Assembly: GCA_048772705.1 (NCBI GenBank)
Contig: JBLWGC010000180.1
Span: forward strand, 1-64,000
Origin: Leidyana gryllorum EB-2025a
Lineage: Eukaryota; Apicomplexa
Direction of reading: 5' to 3'
DNA: 64,000 nt
Shown: positions 44,607 to 56,556 of the stretch, one piece after another
How the letters are laid out: each line of letters opens with the position of its first letter
Position numbering within the stretch: position 1 is the first letter of the stretch
The notes under the pieces: generated by a model
The model's database searches: none
Seen by the model: the letters and a program-made list of their open reading frames with translations, nothing else
Told to the model about the DNA's origin: nothing
Translations under genes and position numbers: made by a program

Positions 44607-46339
44607 ATGACTAGCTCCTCACAAGGAGAATTCGATTCCTCCGTAACCCAGTCCTTCGCCAAGCGGGAAGGCACCACTGTGAAGGGCAAAGTGGCCTACT
44701 TTTATGACCCTGACATTGGCAGCTATTACTATGGCCCGGGACATCCAATGAAGCCGCAACGGATGCGGATGACACACTCGCTCATCCTTAGCTACGACCT
44801 GTATAGGTCACTAGAGGTATACCGACCCCACGATGCCACCCACTCAGAACTCGTCGGCTTCCACGACGCGGAATACGTCAGCTTCCTGGCTGATGTGAAT
44901 CTTGACAACTACAAGGTATCCCGCATGGACCTCAGCGTCGCTTCCTCCAACAGACTTCTCAGCTGTATATCAACCAACTACGGCGTTTCAATCTCGGCGA
45001 GGCCACTGACTGCCCTATCTTCGATGGGGTTTTCGATTTTCAGTCAAGCTGTGCTGGCGCATCGATTGATGCGGCCTTGCAGCTCAATCATCGCAACTGT
45101 GACATTGCGATCAACTGGTCGGGAGGCTTGCACCACGCAAAACGAGGAGAAGCGTCGGGTTTCTGCTACATCAATGTGAGGCTTCTGAGCGTTGAATCGC
45201 CAACGGACTTTCTCTCCACAGGACATAGTGCTCGGTATAATCGAGCTCCTCAAGTATCACACTCGAGTGATGTACATCGATATCGACATACATCACGGAG
45301 ACGGTGTGGAGGAAGCCTTCTATCTGAGCCATCGGTGAGGTGTTCGCTTTTCTGATATGTAGGCATGAATTGATCAGCGTGATGACAGTGTCATTTCACA
45401 AGTTTGGCGATTTCTTCCCTGGTACCGGTGACGTTGTTGACGTGGGCGCTGGGGCGGGCAAATACTACGCTGTGAATGTCCCTCTGAACGATGGCATTAC
45501 GGACGAGAAGTTCGTTTCGCTATTTAAAGCTGTGATGCCGAAATGTATTGAGGTCTTCAGACCCGAAGCAATCGTGCTTCAGTGTGGGGCAGACAGCATC
45601 ACTGGGGACCGAATCGGCAGCTTCAATCTTTCGACCAAAGGTCATGCCGCCTGTGTAGAGTTCATCAAATCATTTCGCATCCCGCTGATGTTGTTAGGAG
45701 GAGGAGGTTACACTATCAAGAATGTTGCACGGGCTTGGCTGTACGAGACGGCGGTCGCGTTGGATAAAACCCATTTGATAGGCGACAAAGTTCCCATCAA
45801 TGTGAGCACTAAAGAGTTCGTCACCTTCTCATGTTACCGTTCCGCAGGAGTATTACGACTACTTCGGTCCCGAGCATAATCTCCATCTAACGCCTGATCT
45901 CAATCTGGTAGACAGCAATTCGGACACATACATTGAGAGTCTAAAGACAAGGATCTTTCAAAATCTCACACACCTGTCTCATGCACCCAGTAAGGTTCTC
46001 TGTCGCAACGATCACAGATTCATTCAATTATCCTCGACAGGTGTCCAATTTGGTCACTTGCCTCCGGACTTTTTCAATCGAGACGGCAACATTCAAGATG
46101 ATACCGATGAAATTGATCAGGTCACTGTTGATTGGGAAGGCGGCGGAATCGTTTGGGCCGACTTGGAGCCGCCTCACGACGGGCTCCCACCCCCACAACG
46201 CCCACCGATCCTCCAAACGGCCCTGCCTGTCCGTCTCCGTCGCAAAGACAACGAAAATGACGCTCCTGGTGCTGATGATCTTGATCAACGACGAGGCAGG
46301 TCGGCTATCTCTATCACGGCGCATATGAAACCAGAGTGA
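44607..46339 (+). CDS. HDAC1: Class I histone deacetylase (RPD3/HDAC1 type)
   Basis: Zinc-dependent deacetylase acting on histone tails in nuclear corepressor complexes. Exons encode [82 protein letters not shown] and [18 protein letters not shown], so zinc and charge-relay residues are present. At least five short introns occur, the last near 45989-46039 between HAPS and VQFGHLPP. The last 90 residues are acidic then Pro/Arg-rich. The stop is TGA 46337-46339, and two bases separate it from the CCT7 stop on the other strand. Confidence 0.96.
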
Positions 46340-46341
46340 AT

Positions 46342-48293
46342 CTAATGACGATTGACCTTGCCTCTTCCCCGCACAGCATTCTGCGGTTCCGGGTTGCTCT
46401 TAGGATTCTTTACCATCTCATCGACAGACAAGATACTGCAAGCCGCCTAAAATCGATTTCAATAGTAACCTTTTAACTCACACCATTTCCCACTCACCTC
46501 CGTAGCTGCGGCTAAAGCATTGAGTTTGATCATCACAGGCTCCCAGATGAAATTCTTCACAGCGTCGACAACACCTTCACCGTTATGGATGTTGAGGCAG
46601 TCGACGCCCATCCATCTTGTCTCATCAGCTTTCCGGTTGTGCAATTGCCTCAACTTGTTCAGAACATCGGTAGAGTCCAATCCCGCATTACTGGCCAGCA
46701 CTCGAGGAATGACCTCTAGAGCGCGGGCGTATGCGTGGATGATCAACTGCTGCTTTCCTGGGATGCCACGTGCGATCTCTCGCAAGTATGCTGACAACTC
46801 CATCTCGACGGCACCGCCGCCACCCACAACGGCCTCGCTCTGCAGTGCCCGGCAACAGGTCATGATGGCATCATTCAGCGATCTCTCTGCCTCATCGATG
46901 AACTGGTGAGCACCACCTCTCAAGACGATAGTTGCGGCGCCAACCTGTACATAAGGCAATCTGCCAAGTGGGATGAGGATAGCTCTTTACCTTGGGACAG
47001 GCTGAGAAGACGTTGTAACGTTCGCTTCCGATCTGTTTCTCCTCGAAAAGACCACAAGAACCTGTCATTGTCAATATTTTGGCATCCGTTACCGCAGGAT
47101 CCGGCAGCTCACCCATATCATTCTCTCCCAAAGACGAAACAGTGGTCAAGATGCGGGCACCGATAGAGGTTGAGAGCCTCTTGAGATCACCCTCTTCGAC
47201 TCTTCCGGCGCAGAAGATACCGCGATCGGCGAAGTACTGAGTTGCCAGATCACCGATGGCGAGGCGCGACAGGACTATTTGCGCACCAGACTCGACTATC
47301 TTTTGAAGCTTCTCGAAGATGATGTTCCATTCGGCATCAATCATCTTTTGGTAATCGGCAGGATTATCAATGCGAATCTCAGCGTTCTCTTTCTCCGCCT
47401 TCAACTCCAACTCCAGGTTCAGGAGAAGGATCCGGGGATTAGTGAATCGCTTGGGAGCAGCCTCAAACCCAGCGTATGAGAAGCACTTCTTGAAAGCAAC
47501 GCCATCAACACAGAATGAATCGGTCACGGACCCCCCGGAGACTTTCTTGACACCAATCATATTTTTGTTCATTACTGAATCGAGGCGGGAGACGGCTTTG
47601 TACACCATCTCTCCGAACATTTCCTTATGATTGGCCAGCAACTTGGAGTTCAACGAAGTTTCGGCACAGCGAGTTATGGTGGCTTTTTTCTCCCTGAATG
47701 AATGAGTGACAAGTGTTCTCGGAGTCCATATATTGGTACACGTACTCCGCAGACATGGTAGTCAAGTCGTACTGCAAAGTCTTAATCCGAGCCAATGCCA
47801 GCTCGCAAGCCTTCTTGTACCCGGCAACAATCAGCTGTGGGTTGACCCCGTCTTCGATGAAAGTACGGGCTGCCTCAAGGAACTCGCCGGCCAGGATGAC
47901 TACCGAGGTGGTGCCGTCTCCCACCTCTGCGTCTTGGCTCTGTGAGATGTCAACGAGAATCTTCACAGCGGGATGCACAACTGTCAGCAACTCCATTATT
48001 GTTGCGCCATCATTGGTTATAAATACTTTCTGTCCAGTAGAGATGAGTTTGTCGTGACCGCGAGGACCTGTGGGAAGTTGGGATGATAGTTCAATGATTT
48101 GCGCGTACCCAAGGTAGTCTTGACGGTGTCCACGATTTGTTGGCATGCTTTGATGTTGGAAAGAATCAATCCTTTACCCTGTGATGCTTCTGTCCCCTCT
48201 TTTAACAGAATAATTGGTTGTTGCTGCGTATCGGTCTCATATAATCTCATTGTCGGACGACCTTACCATCATAGGGGGGCCTTGCATCATCAT
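46342..48293 (-). CDS. CCT7: Chaperonin CCT subunit eta (TCP-1 eta)
   Basis: CCT eta is one of eight subunits of the cytosolic chaperonin that folds actin and tubulin. The first exon encodes only [16 protein letters not shown] intron leads to [19 protein letters not shown]. Group II motifs seen are [68 protein letters not shown] (eta-specific) and [28 protein letters not shown]. The final exon after TTTTAG encodes [18 protein letters not shown] and a basic RGRGK tail. The length fits the family, about 545 residues. Confidence 0.96.
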
Positions 48294-48525
48294 CTTGCCA
48301 ACTCTGGAAAGCTACCAAAATTTCTACCAAGTCGGACTGTGTACTCAAGATGATTGGAGCTACTCTTACTCTCTCTCAGAGTGTTGTTTATCTTTATGTA
48401 CCCGGTACTTTACACTGGGTGTCTGACCCGCTAGCGAATTGGGAGTGTTCAAGTATGTGTTTTGCAGCAGATGATGATAAGTGTTGGATGTCCACCAGGA
48501 TACTAAAGACGGCAAGGCAATCACA

Positions 48526-49136
48526 CTACTCAGCTTCCTCCTCATGGAGTCTGGCACGCTTGTTGGTCACGTATATCTTGAGCTCCTCGGCTTTGGCAAC
48601 AATGGCTTTGCGGTTGCGTGAAGAGACGGCATGATGGATTTCGGCAGCAAGCCCCTTGTTCTGCATCGTGAGCATGGTCAGATCCTCCACCTGTTGGTAA
48701 ATATGAATCGGAGCGAATGAGGAGGGAGTGTCATGAAATAGCAGGTGGTTCATCATGACATGGAATAGTTACACAAAGTCGTGTCAGACATCATTTTGTA
48801 TCGTCAAAGCTTTTCGGCCTCGAAAGATGGTATGATTAAATCATCATCGGTCAGTCACATTGTGTACAGCGAAACGGTGGATTTTGAACTCACGCGGCGA
48901 ACGAGGAACTTCTTGTAGCCACAAGGAAGGACGTTGCGGGTGGCAGCGGGGGAACCGTAGCCGATCTTGGGCATGCGCAGAGTGCCCCGGAAGCGACGGC
49001 GGACTCTGTTATCAATACCCTTGGGCTTTCTCCATGATGGGCCAACACGGGCGAAGCGGTCCGACTGGAAGCGGACAAACTTCTTGGTGCGCTTCTTAAC
49101 GATCTTGGACCTCTGAACAGGCTTGATGGCGGTCAT
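48526..49136 (-). CDS. RPL32: 60S ribosomal protein eL32
   Basis: Two exons, 136 residues. Exon 1 (49136 to about 48894) encodes [59 protein letters not shown]. Exon 2 begins [30 protein letters not shown]. The intron is about 200 bases, four times the usual size here, and is discussed as a possible snoRNA host. The start is 70 bases from the divergent PHPT1 gene. Confidence 0.97.
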
Positions 49137-49188
49137 GACTGCGCGTCTCTGGGGGACAAGCCGAAAACTTTTGTGCGAATTTCTGAAG

Positions 49189-49206
49189 TTCTTTTAGACA
49201 CAACAG
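49189..49206 (+). promoter_or_regulatory. Candidate acceptor sites before PHPT1
   Basis: A short pyrimidine run ends in TTTTAG (49197), with a second AG (ACAACAG) directly touching the ATG at 49207. This is a possible spliced-leader acceptor in a 70-base divergent interval. Weak evidence. Confidence 0.3.
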
Positions 49207-49746
49207 ATGGTAGAGAGGCTTCAATGGAGCCTCGAAGAGGTGGAGCGGCGGTTAAAGGCCCCCGAGATAAGCGAGATTGAGCGTTCCATCCTCGAAGGAG
49301 AATTGAAAGATCTTAAGCGATCCATAAAAGCGGCCAACAGAGCAGAGAAAGTCAGGGGATCTGTGGAGGACGTGGTGCGAAGACTCGCCAAGATACCATC
49401 TGTTGAGTTGGCCGAAGGGACATACAAGTTTGCGTTCGTTGAAGTTCGCCCGAGGGGGAGGCCTGAAGTCTTCCGATTTGTGCGCTCTAAAGACTATGCT
49501 GACTATCATTACATGGCAATTCAGGAGTTGCGTGAGCAACTTGAAGTGGAAATAGGATGCTACCGCGATGAAGTGACGGTACCGGGTGGCGGCCGGTGTA
49601 CAAGAAATTCAATAGATCGTACTGTGCATGTGTACGGCTACTCTAATCAGTACGGGCAACCTGAAATGCCTCTGGTCAAGCAAGTGATCGAAGCGGCGGA
49701 GGAGTTTGCAGATTATAAAGTCACCTACTCACTGGATGGCTACTAA
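49207..49746 (+). CDS. PHPT1: 14-kDa phosphohistidine phosphatase (PHPT1/janus) with N-terminal coiled coil
   Basis: Single-exon gene, 179 residues. The first 60 or so residues are charged helix (LEEVERRLKAPEISEIERSI, then ELKDLKRSIKAANRAEK) absent from human PHPT1. The phosphatase core follows: LAEGTYKFAFVEVR, then FRFVRSKDYADYHYMAIQEL with the catalytic His (human His53), GGGR, VHVYGYSNQYG and the exact C-terminal pattern YKVTYSLDGY. It removes phosphate from histidine in proteins. The stop is eight bases from the convergent alkyl sulfatase stop. Confidence 0.93.
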   Translation: MVERLQWSLEEVERRLKAPEISEIERSILEGELKDLKRSIKAANRAEKVRGSVEDVVRRLAKIPSVELAEGTYKFAFVEVRPRGRPEVFRFVRSKDYADYHYMAIQELREQLEVEIGCYRDEVTVPGGGRCTRNSIDRTVHVYGYSNQYGQPEMPLVKQVIEAAEEFADYKVTYSLDGY

Positions 49747-49754
49747 CTAATCTA

Positions 49755-52633
49755 CTACTCATGTTCAACAGCTAGGAAAAGTTCTAAAAGTTTGCAGAAT
49801 TGGCGAAAACGTGACACTATACCGAGTCCTGGACCAAACCAGATGCGACCTTCCAGGAAGAGTCGAAGGGGTCCCGAGGGGTATCGTTTCAATAGAATCA
49901 GTCGCAGTCCTTCGAAAGTCATATATATCTGGGGGGTGTTGGGTTTCTCATCATAACCGGTTGCTGCACGCATATATAGATACTCACCTCGACAAACTCG
50001 CTATGATTTTGAGGAATGGCGAATGGATGCGTCCCGTCCAATACATTTACCGTCAACACTGAGTTCCGGGTTATGACCTCAACCGTCGTATTTGGATTCG
50101 CCTGTACTCGTTTCAATGTTGGGTCCACATTGGACGACAAGTCAGACTTCTCGTGCTTCGCATCCTCAATCAAATGGATGCGAAATATGGTGCGCCCGAA
50201 TGAGATGAGTGTTGGCTCGAAACGAGCCGGAAAGCTCTTTAGCACAGCAATAAGATCCGGGACTGTGGCCAGATAGTGGTTGCGAAGAGTACGAGCAATG
50301 CCAGCATTCTCCGCCTCCTCTAACTCCTTCTCATAGTCGGACAAACTTTCAGCTAGATACCAATTCCGACTGCTGGCGCTCAATTCGCGACGCGCCAGAC
50401 ACCATAAAGCTTCCTTCTGGAGACATTTGTATAGGGGTCTGCGCAAATGATCTGCTAGGGGGGCCGTGCTCCTCGCAGTCACACTCTCCTGCCTCAAAAT
50501 CGGACATGTCTGGTCCAAACTCTCATTGATGTCACTTTCATCGCCAAAACCTGAGTCTTTCAGACCTATGCGACTGCAAATCCCAGCCTTCCATTCAGAG
50601 TAAATACGCTGTAACATGAAGGCTTCCGATCGCGTGACTCGAGCCTGCTGCCAGTGGATCTTGTCCAAGTCAGCAGACTTGCATAACTTCGCACGTTCCA
50701 CATCGCCCGGGTCGGGGGGCGCCTTGAGGTCTCCATGAGAATTCAAATAGAGTTGAGATAATTCGAGGGCCCACTGTCCGACAGGTAAACCATCCATATT
50801 ACGACCTCCTCACACTCACCTGACACTCTCCGTCATCGAGGGCTTTGAGTATGGCGCCCGTCAGGTCTCCGACGCCTTCGATCAGATGCACCAATCGCTA
50901 CGAAATGTCCGAGGCAATGACAGTTACACAACAAAATCTCACCGTAGATCTCTCGGCGGTCGATAGTTTGTGTGTGTTGATGTCCACAGCCGATCCGCCA
51001 AACCATCCCCGCTGATGGAACACCACAGCCTTTGCAGCCCAATGGATTTGGCCATAAAATGGCATCGCGGGGTCGGCGAGGACCAGAGGGTATGCGTGTA
51101 CATCGAAGCCCAATGGTCCCTGCTCCGAGGATCGGGGGAAAATTGACCAAAACAAATCGGCGACTCTGCTCGCAATTGCGTCGGCATCACTCATACGGTT
51201 CATAAGTCGGATGGTTTGATCGTGAACGAACTGTATGGAGTCGCGATACCGCTCAAGAAGGGTTCTAACCCTTTCTCGACCGAATACGGGAGTTGTGTGC
51301 CCCAATGCTAATACGTCTGTGGATGGCACATAGCGTTGTAGCAGCTTATCCAGACTCCTGACCCAGTCCAGCGGATCGCGAAAGACGCCCCCCCGTAATG
51401 GGTATATGTTGGGGAAGGCAAAATAGAAATTGTCCGCGGCATGGAGTAACTTTAGTGTAGGAATGAAGAAGCCCAACTAAGCAGACAAAATTCAGGTAAA
51501 CGACTGAGCTGACTCACCTGATCTGATGTTTCGCCCGGGAGGTGAGCCATTTCAATCACATGGCCATTGAGATACAGAGTGTGTGTCTCTCCACTCCAGT
51601 AGTGAGTGGGATATTCCACATTCTTCCCGTCGGCTTGGGTTGACGTGAGGCGAGCCAGAGTTCGGCCGATCCCTGCCGATATCACTTCAGGTCTCCGGTG
51701 ATCTGAGTAACTCTCGCTCACATCCAATTCGCCCAATTTCAAGTATGTATTGGTTCCGAACTGCTTCATAGCTCGACGATATTTGGCTTGGGGCTGCTGC
51801 AGAAAGTAATCGGTGATGTGACGAACGGTTTGTTCATGTGCTATCAGCAGTGCTTGATTGTGGTGCCCGTGAAGTTCATTCCATTGTCGCACACCCCCTA
51901 GACCTCCGACGTGATCAGTATGATAATGCGATATGAGCACCGCAATGATGGGCCGACTAGAACATTCTGGGTTTAGAGCATCTAATGCCTCTAAACTGGT
52001 CTTGAGCACGTCTGGGGTCTCTGCAGCATCTATCAGAACAAAACCGCCATCTGTTTCGATGACTCCGACATTCGCCAGCCCATAGCCTTGTATTGTGAAG
52101 AATCGAAGGCGTCCTGGCGATGTTTGGGCGGGCTGAGACGTGAGAATAGCCTCCTTCTCGTCGTACTCGCCGCCCATCGACCAACAATTTGGAGTGGCCA
52201 GATTGGTGGCACTCAACAAGTTTTCGCCGAGTAGAGGTTCATCGTCGGTCTCTGTGGACGCCAGAATAGATACTCGTTCGCGGAAGTGCAGTCTGGCATG
52301 AGCTCGCACGACGACTTCAGCAGCACTGGCTTTGAGCGTCTCGGGTGTAGTGAGATTCAGCTCATCCGGTTTGGCAAGGCGACGGGCCGCTCTCAATACT
52401 TGATCAAACTCCAAAACATCACACACTGCATTGCTAGACGCCCTGGATAAATCGGGAGATAAGTAGCGTTTCACGCTGCATAATCCGCGTTCGGCCGTAG
52501 GTAAAGTCACGCGATAAGCAGCAAGTTTCAATACTGAATACAAGCGAGTTTGGGTGAGGATCAATGTTGTCACAGATACAATGGTGGCCAATATGCTAAA
52601 CACTACCCCGATGATATACCGCCGCTTGATCAT
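49755..52633 (-). CDS. Membrane-anchored alkyl sulfatase-like metallo-beta-lactamase-fold hydrolase
   Basis: A protein of the SdsA1/BDS1 alkyl sulfatase type, about 870 residues. An N-terminal signal anchor (YIIGVVFSILATIVSVTTLIL) follows the ATG at 52631-52633. Zinc motif HYHTDHVGG lies near 51930. Family motifs follow: HAADNFYFAFPNIYPLRGG, RDPLDWVRSLDKLL, ALGHTTPVFGRERV, YRDSIQFVHDQTIRLMN and FYGQIHWAAKAVVFHQRGWFGGSAVDI. A helical dimerisation segment and a C-terminal SCP2-like domain complete the bacterial architecture, with extra insertions. The acidic ligand after HAA is Asp where SdsA1 has Glu. Several introns of about 45 bases occur. It would hydrolyse sulfate esters in the lumen or outside the cell (inferred). 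Confidence 0.87.
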
Positions 52634-52635
52634 AA

Positions 52636-55600
52636 TCACACTGGGTTTTTGTCACTGGCTGCTACATGCTCTATCTCGTCCAACATTGCCGTGCTGGGTA
52701 GTGGGACAGGCTTAATGTCTGGAGCATCCCATGGCGACCGAGTCTCATATTCGTCGTGAGAAACAACACTGGCGACCCCCTCAGCAAAAGCTAATCCTCC
52801 GTCGGGAGACATCCGCATTTGTTGTTCTGAGAGCGCCTGATATCCGTGCTCACATGGCATCTCGCGCTCCCACTCCAACGCCAGAGTGTTGGTTAGACGT
52901 GCTATCTCGGACGAAATCTGAGACAGCTGTTCCGGGCAGTATACCACACGACTGTTAGGCTTGGCCTTGTCCTGCAAGTAGCAGGCGGCAATACTCTCTG
53001 GCGAAAACAAGCGGGTGATGAGGCAGAATCGGTCGGTGTCGACTCACCAACTCCTTGCAGAATTCCGTCTGTGAAAGGACAAACACTAAAGGCAGTCACC
53101 GTTGCTGACATCATCGCAGCCAATAGAGGGCTAGTAATGAAGCTGTCACAACCAGATGACTGAGACGAAAATAGCACGTGTGACCTACTGATGGGAATGG
53201 GGATCATTGAAGACAGGAAGCCGGGCGGACATCACCAAACTTATCAGCCCAGCCACCACAGCCCCCCAGAGACACAGAGCTGTCCGCAGCACCGCGCCAC
53301 TGTGGGACAAGATGCCCACTGTCGCCAAATTCTTGTTTGATCTTGGCTGAGATGCACTTTCTATCAGATCCGAACCGTCGAGTAATGCGTCAGTCATTAT
53401 CTGTCCGTTCACCGAGTGGTTGATCAACCACAGATCGTGTAGAATCTTTCTGACGCGAGGCATTTGACGAGTGCTCCGCAGGTACACTTTGTAAACTTGT
53501 GGAATCTGCGACAGCACGTCCACTGGTGATTTCAAAATCCTAATAAGAGTGGTTGATTGAAATCCACCCTATGTTCACATCAACCTACCGGAAAACGGAG
53601 TTTATGGCAGCGCATAACCCGACTGAACCCAGGTGGTAGGTCAACATTGTTCCTCCCGACTCTCTCAAGTCCCGAAGGGCAATGCTGCGCACAGCGGAGC
53701 CATGGAGAGGTACTGTGAAGAACCAAACAGTCACCCAGCCTCCAATCACCATACGGTTCAGTGCAATCAGTGTCTCTACCAGGAATAATGTACTGGAAGC
53801 GAACATGAAGAATATCGCCGCGGACTTCCACCGGAAAGGCAGGCGTATATGGTCCTTCATGGTGAACGGTATCGCCGCAGCGGTTGGGCCAGTGGCATGA
53901 TGTAACTGATCGTGGGCCAACTCGCCGCTGTCCGGCAGCACAATCACAGGAGTTGCCGGATCCGGGCGAGCTTGACCAACTACTGGTGCATCATGAGAAG
54001 GCGGCGCGTGAGCGTCCTCAGGAAGTGCCTTCGCCTCCAAATCCGCTTCAGCCTCCCTGTCGTCATCCTCTTCATGATGAATGACAGCGCGGCCCTCGAC
54101 AGCCTCAGAGGCCTCCACTTGGTGATGCTGGTCTGCATATCGATAGATACTGTCGTTGGAAGGACTGACATCGGGATCAGCAGCTTCCTCATGGTTGTGT
54201 GGCTCCTCGTCTCCAAGCGTCACATCGCGAGAATCGTGGGTGCCCACCTCGTACGGGTAAACTGGCGCTTGGGGCGGCCGAAGGCGGTTACTCTCCAGAA
54301 ACTCGTAAGGTGCCGGAATGTACATCGGTGGGTAGCGGTGTGCATAGCGGGGGTTGAGTCTCGGCGATTGGCGGAAGGCGGGAGGTAACCTATCATCAAA
54401 AGCATTGTCAATCACGTCATTGTCCTCCATATCTTTGAAATAGCGATCGGGAGGCAAGTGACTAAGCGGTGGAGGCGGACGACGATCATCAGCTCTGGGT
54501 TGAGGCCAAGGCTTGTGTGGTCTCGGACCCAAATATTGATGCTCGTCGTAGTATTCCGGATTGGGTTGGGGCTCCTCCGGTGCAGCGTCGTAAGCTGGAC
54601 CGTATGGCATGTAGCCATAATCCACAGGGGGGTAGCGAGGATTCATCATTGACTCCATAACCTGCAATTGACGCACTGCTGCGCTTCGGGGGTTCAACGG
54701 TGCCACAACAACTTCGTCTGCCTGATGCAGAGCAGGTGGCAGCCCTGTTGAGATCAGAAGGGCTGGGATGCTAGTGAGAAACCAGATCATTATGAAAAGA
54801 ATGAAGCCGGATATCACTGTCGGAACCATCACCAACGGCGCCACATCCTTTATAGCTCCTCCTGAAATGATGCCGATTGGAGAAGAGACGGAGTTTGGCC
54901 AACTCACCAAGAGTTTCCAGTGTGACACTTGAGACAGGCATCCAAGAGGATGTAGCGAACAAGGCAACAGCCGATAGTACTCCGAGTAATAGGATGGTGA
55001 TGACGATCTCAGCTTTGAGGCCAACAGCCTGTCAGGAGCCATAAATCAAAGCTCGGTACTCCCTCTATGAACTCACTCTGAAAGTGTTGTACAGCAACTG
55101 CATCGCAAAACTGGGCCCATCGTCATCTATTAGCTTTCGTTTCCCACTCAAGCATAGGTACACAACCAGTGCGGCAATAGGCAGTGTGTATGTAAGGATG
55201 TGTACTGTTCCAGCCGGGTGTTTGGTAGCGAAGTATCCGAGAGCTGCAACCATTGGCAGAACAATTATTGTCGGGATCGCGTACAGGAGTATCGACCGCA
55301 ACCCTATCTGCTCCACCATCAGCCACCAAACGGCGCTGCTCATTAAAGTGAATGAATTGACGATTTGAACACCTTTACCTCTGACTCTTCATTCCCAATG
55401 TCGCCAACAAATGGTCTCCCAATGTCGGGTGCTCGGGGATGCACAGAAAGTTACCGAACTGACACCAGCTAAGAGTGGCAGCTACGCTCGCTATGTCAAT
55501 CTCACCGGCTCGGTCGGGTAAACTTGCGCCTCGAGGAGTTCCGCAGCGTACGCCGTCTGCAGGTTAGGGGCATAGTCTCCCAGTGTGGTCCTTTGTAGTG

Positions 55601-55952
55601 CATCGCGTAGGCGTGGACAGGTGTTTATACAGACGGGATGAGAGAGGTCGAGGTCGTCCAAGGATCCTATAGTCTCCAGGTGTACTTTCATAGGTACATA
55701 CAAATACGAGGAGCCTTTCAGGGCGCCCTCTCCGCATCGTCTCCCAGCGTAGTCAACGCTTGGCGAAAAGCTTGTGCTAGAAGTTAATCCCGGGGCGGAC
55801 GCTCTCACGGCGGCCAACCACCATGCCAATGCCGTAATGATGATGAAGGTGAACCAACCATCCGTGACTCGTTTGACTGTCCTGCTACGTCGGCTGGGTT
55901 CCGAGTTTTCAACCTCGAACGGGGCAGTGTGTATAGCAAGACCACCTTCCAT
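52636..55952 (-). CDS. Choline transporter-like protein (SLC44/CTL family)
   Basis: Roughly 1,000 residues over about seven exons, with about ten membrane helices. The N-terminus has a helix (FIIITALAWWLAAV) then the CTL extracellular pattern SVDYAGRRCGEG, VCINTCP. The middle region is interrupted by about 270 residues of Pro/Tyr/acidic disordered sequence (54700-53900). KSAAIFFMFASSTLFLVETLIAL and YHLGSVGLCAAINSVF follow, then the CTL C-terminal region (LATVGILSHSGAVLRTALCLWG). Family members move choline or related amines. The start is 15 bases below the AP4S1 stop. The TGA (52636-52638) is two bases from the next ATG. Confidence 0.82.
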
Positions 55953-55967
55953 TTTTATGCGGCTAAA

Positions 55968-56556
55968 CTATGATTGACTAGCACTTGCTTTCTCCATGAG
56001 ATGTAGGGGTGCCAAAACTGCCAACTTGTTGGTCTCAATGATACGCCCATTGGCAACCATCTCGTCCAGTAGGAAGTGAGCTTTCTCCAGGTTGAACATA
56101 ATCTATAGACGAGGTGGCATTATAGGGCAAGAATATGTTCATCATGCATTCTTACGTCGAGTTCGCACTACAAACCAATGTCAATGAGCGACAACAGAAA
56201 CACTCACCACCTTCTCAAAGTACCGGTCATATGTCTCCACCAGACAGTGGATGAATTCTAGAATGGAAAGCTCATTCTGTGCGATAAACGGTGGAGACGG
56301 ACAAGAGAGAGCTGCTCACGATGGATGTATCATTCAAGGTAACTCCAACGATGAAGTAAAGGCTGGCATATCGGCGGTAAACAATCTGGTATCCCCCGAA
56401 GACCAAAGAGGAGGTGGCATCTTCTGGACGAGACAGACACCTGCGGATCAGACCACCCTCGAGCACTGCTCGCTCTCCTTGTGGGAGAGCGGCTCCGTAG
56501 TAGTGGGCCAAGCGGGTTTGGCCCTGCTTGTTTACCATCAAGATGAACTCGATCAT
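55968..56556 (-). CDS. AP4S1: Adaptor complex AP-4 subunit sigma
   Basis: AP-4 sigma is the small subunit of a trans-Golgi coat adaptor. It begins MIEFILMVNKQGQTRLAHYY, nearly the human AP4S1 start, then RRCLSRPEDATS, YQIVYRRYASLYFIVGV. After an intron come NELSILEFIHCLVETYDRYFEKV, a 12-base exon encoding CELD, and IMFNLEKAHFLLDEMVANGRIIETNKLAVLAP. The stop is TAG 55968-55970. About 145 residues, the usual length. MVNKQGQTRL and IIETN distinguish it from AP-1, AP-2 and AP-3 sigma. Its ATG overlaps the kinase frame's TGA. Confidence 0.93.

Noticed and set aside
54605-54620. GTAGCCAT string resembling part of the perkinsid/dinoflagellate spliced leader
   Set aside because: It lies inside SLC44 coding sequence on the wrong strand, has only eight matching bases and no donor or Sm site.
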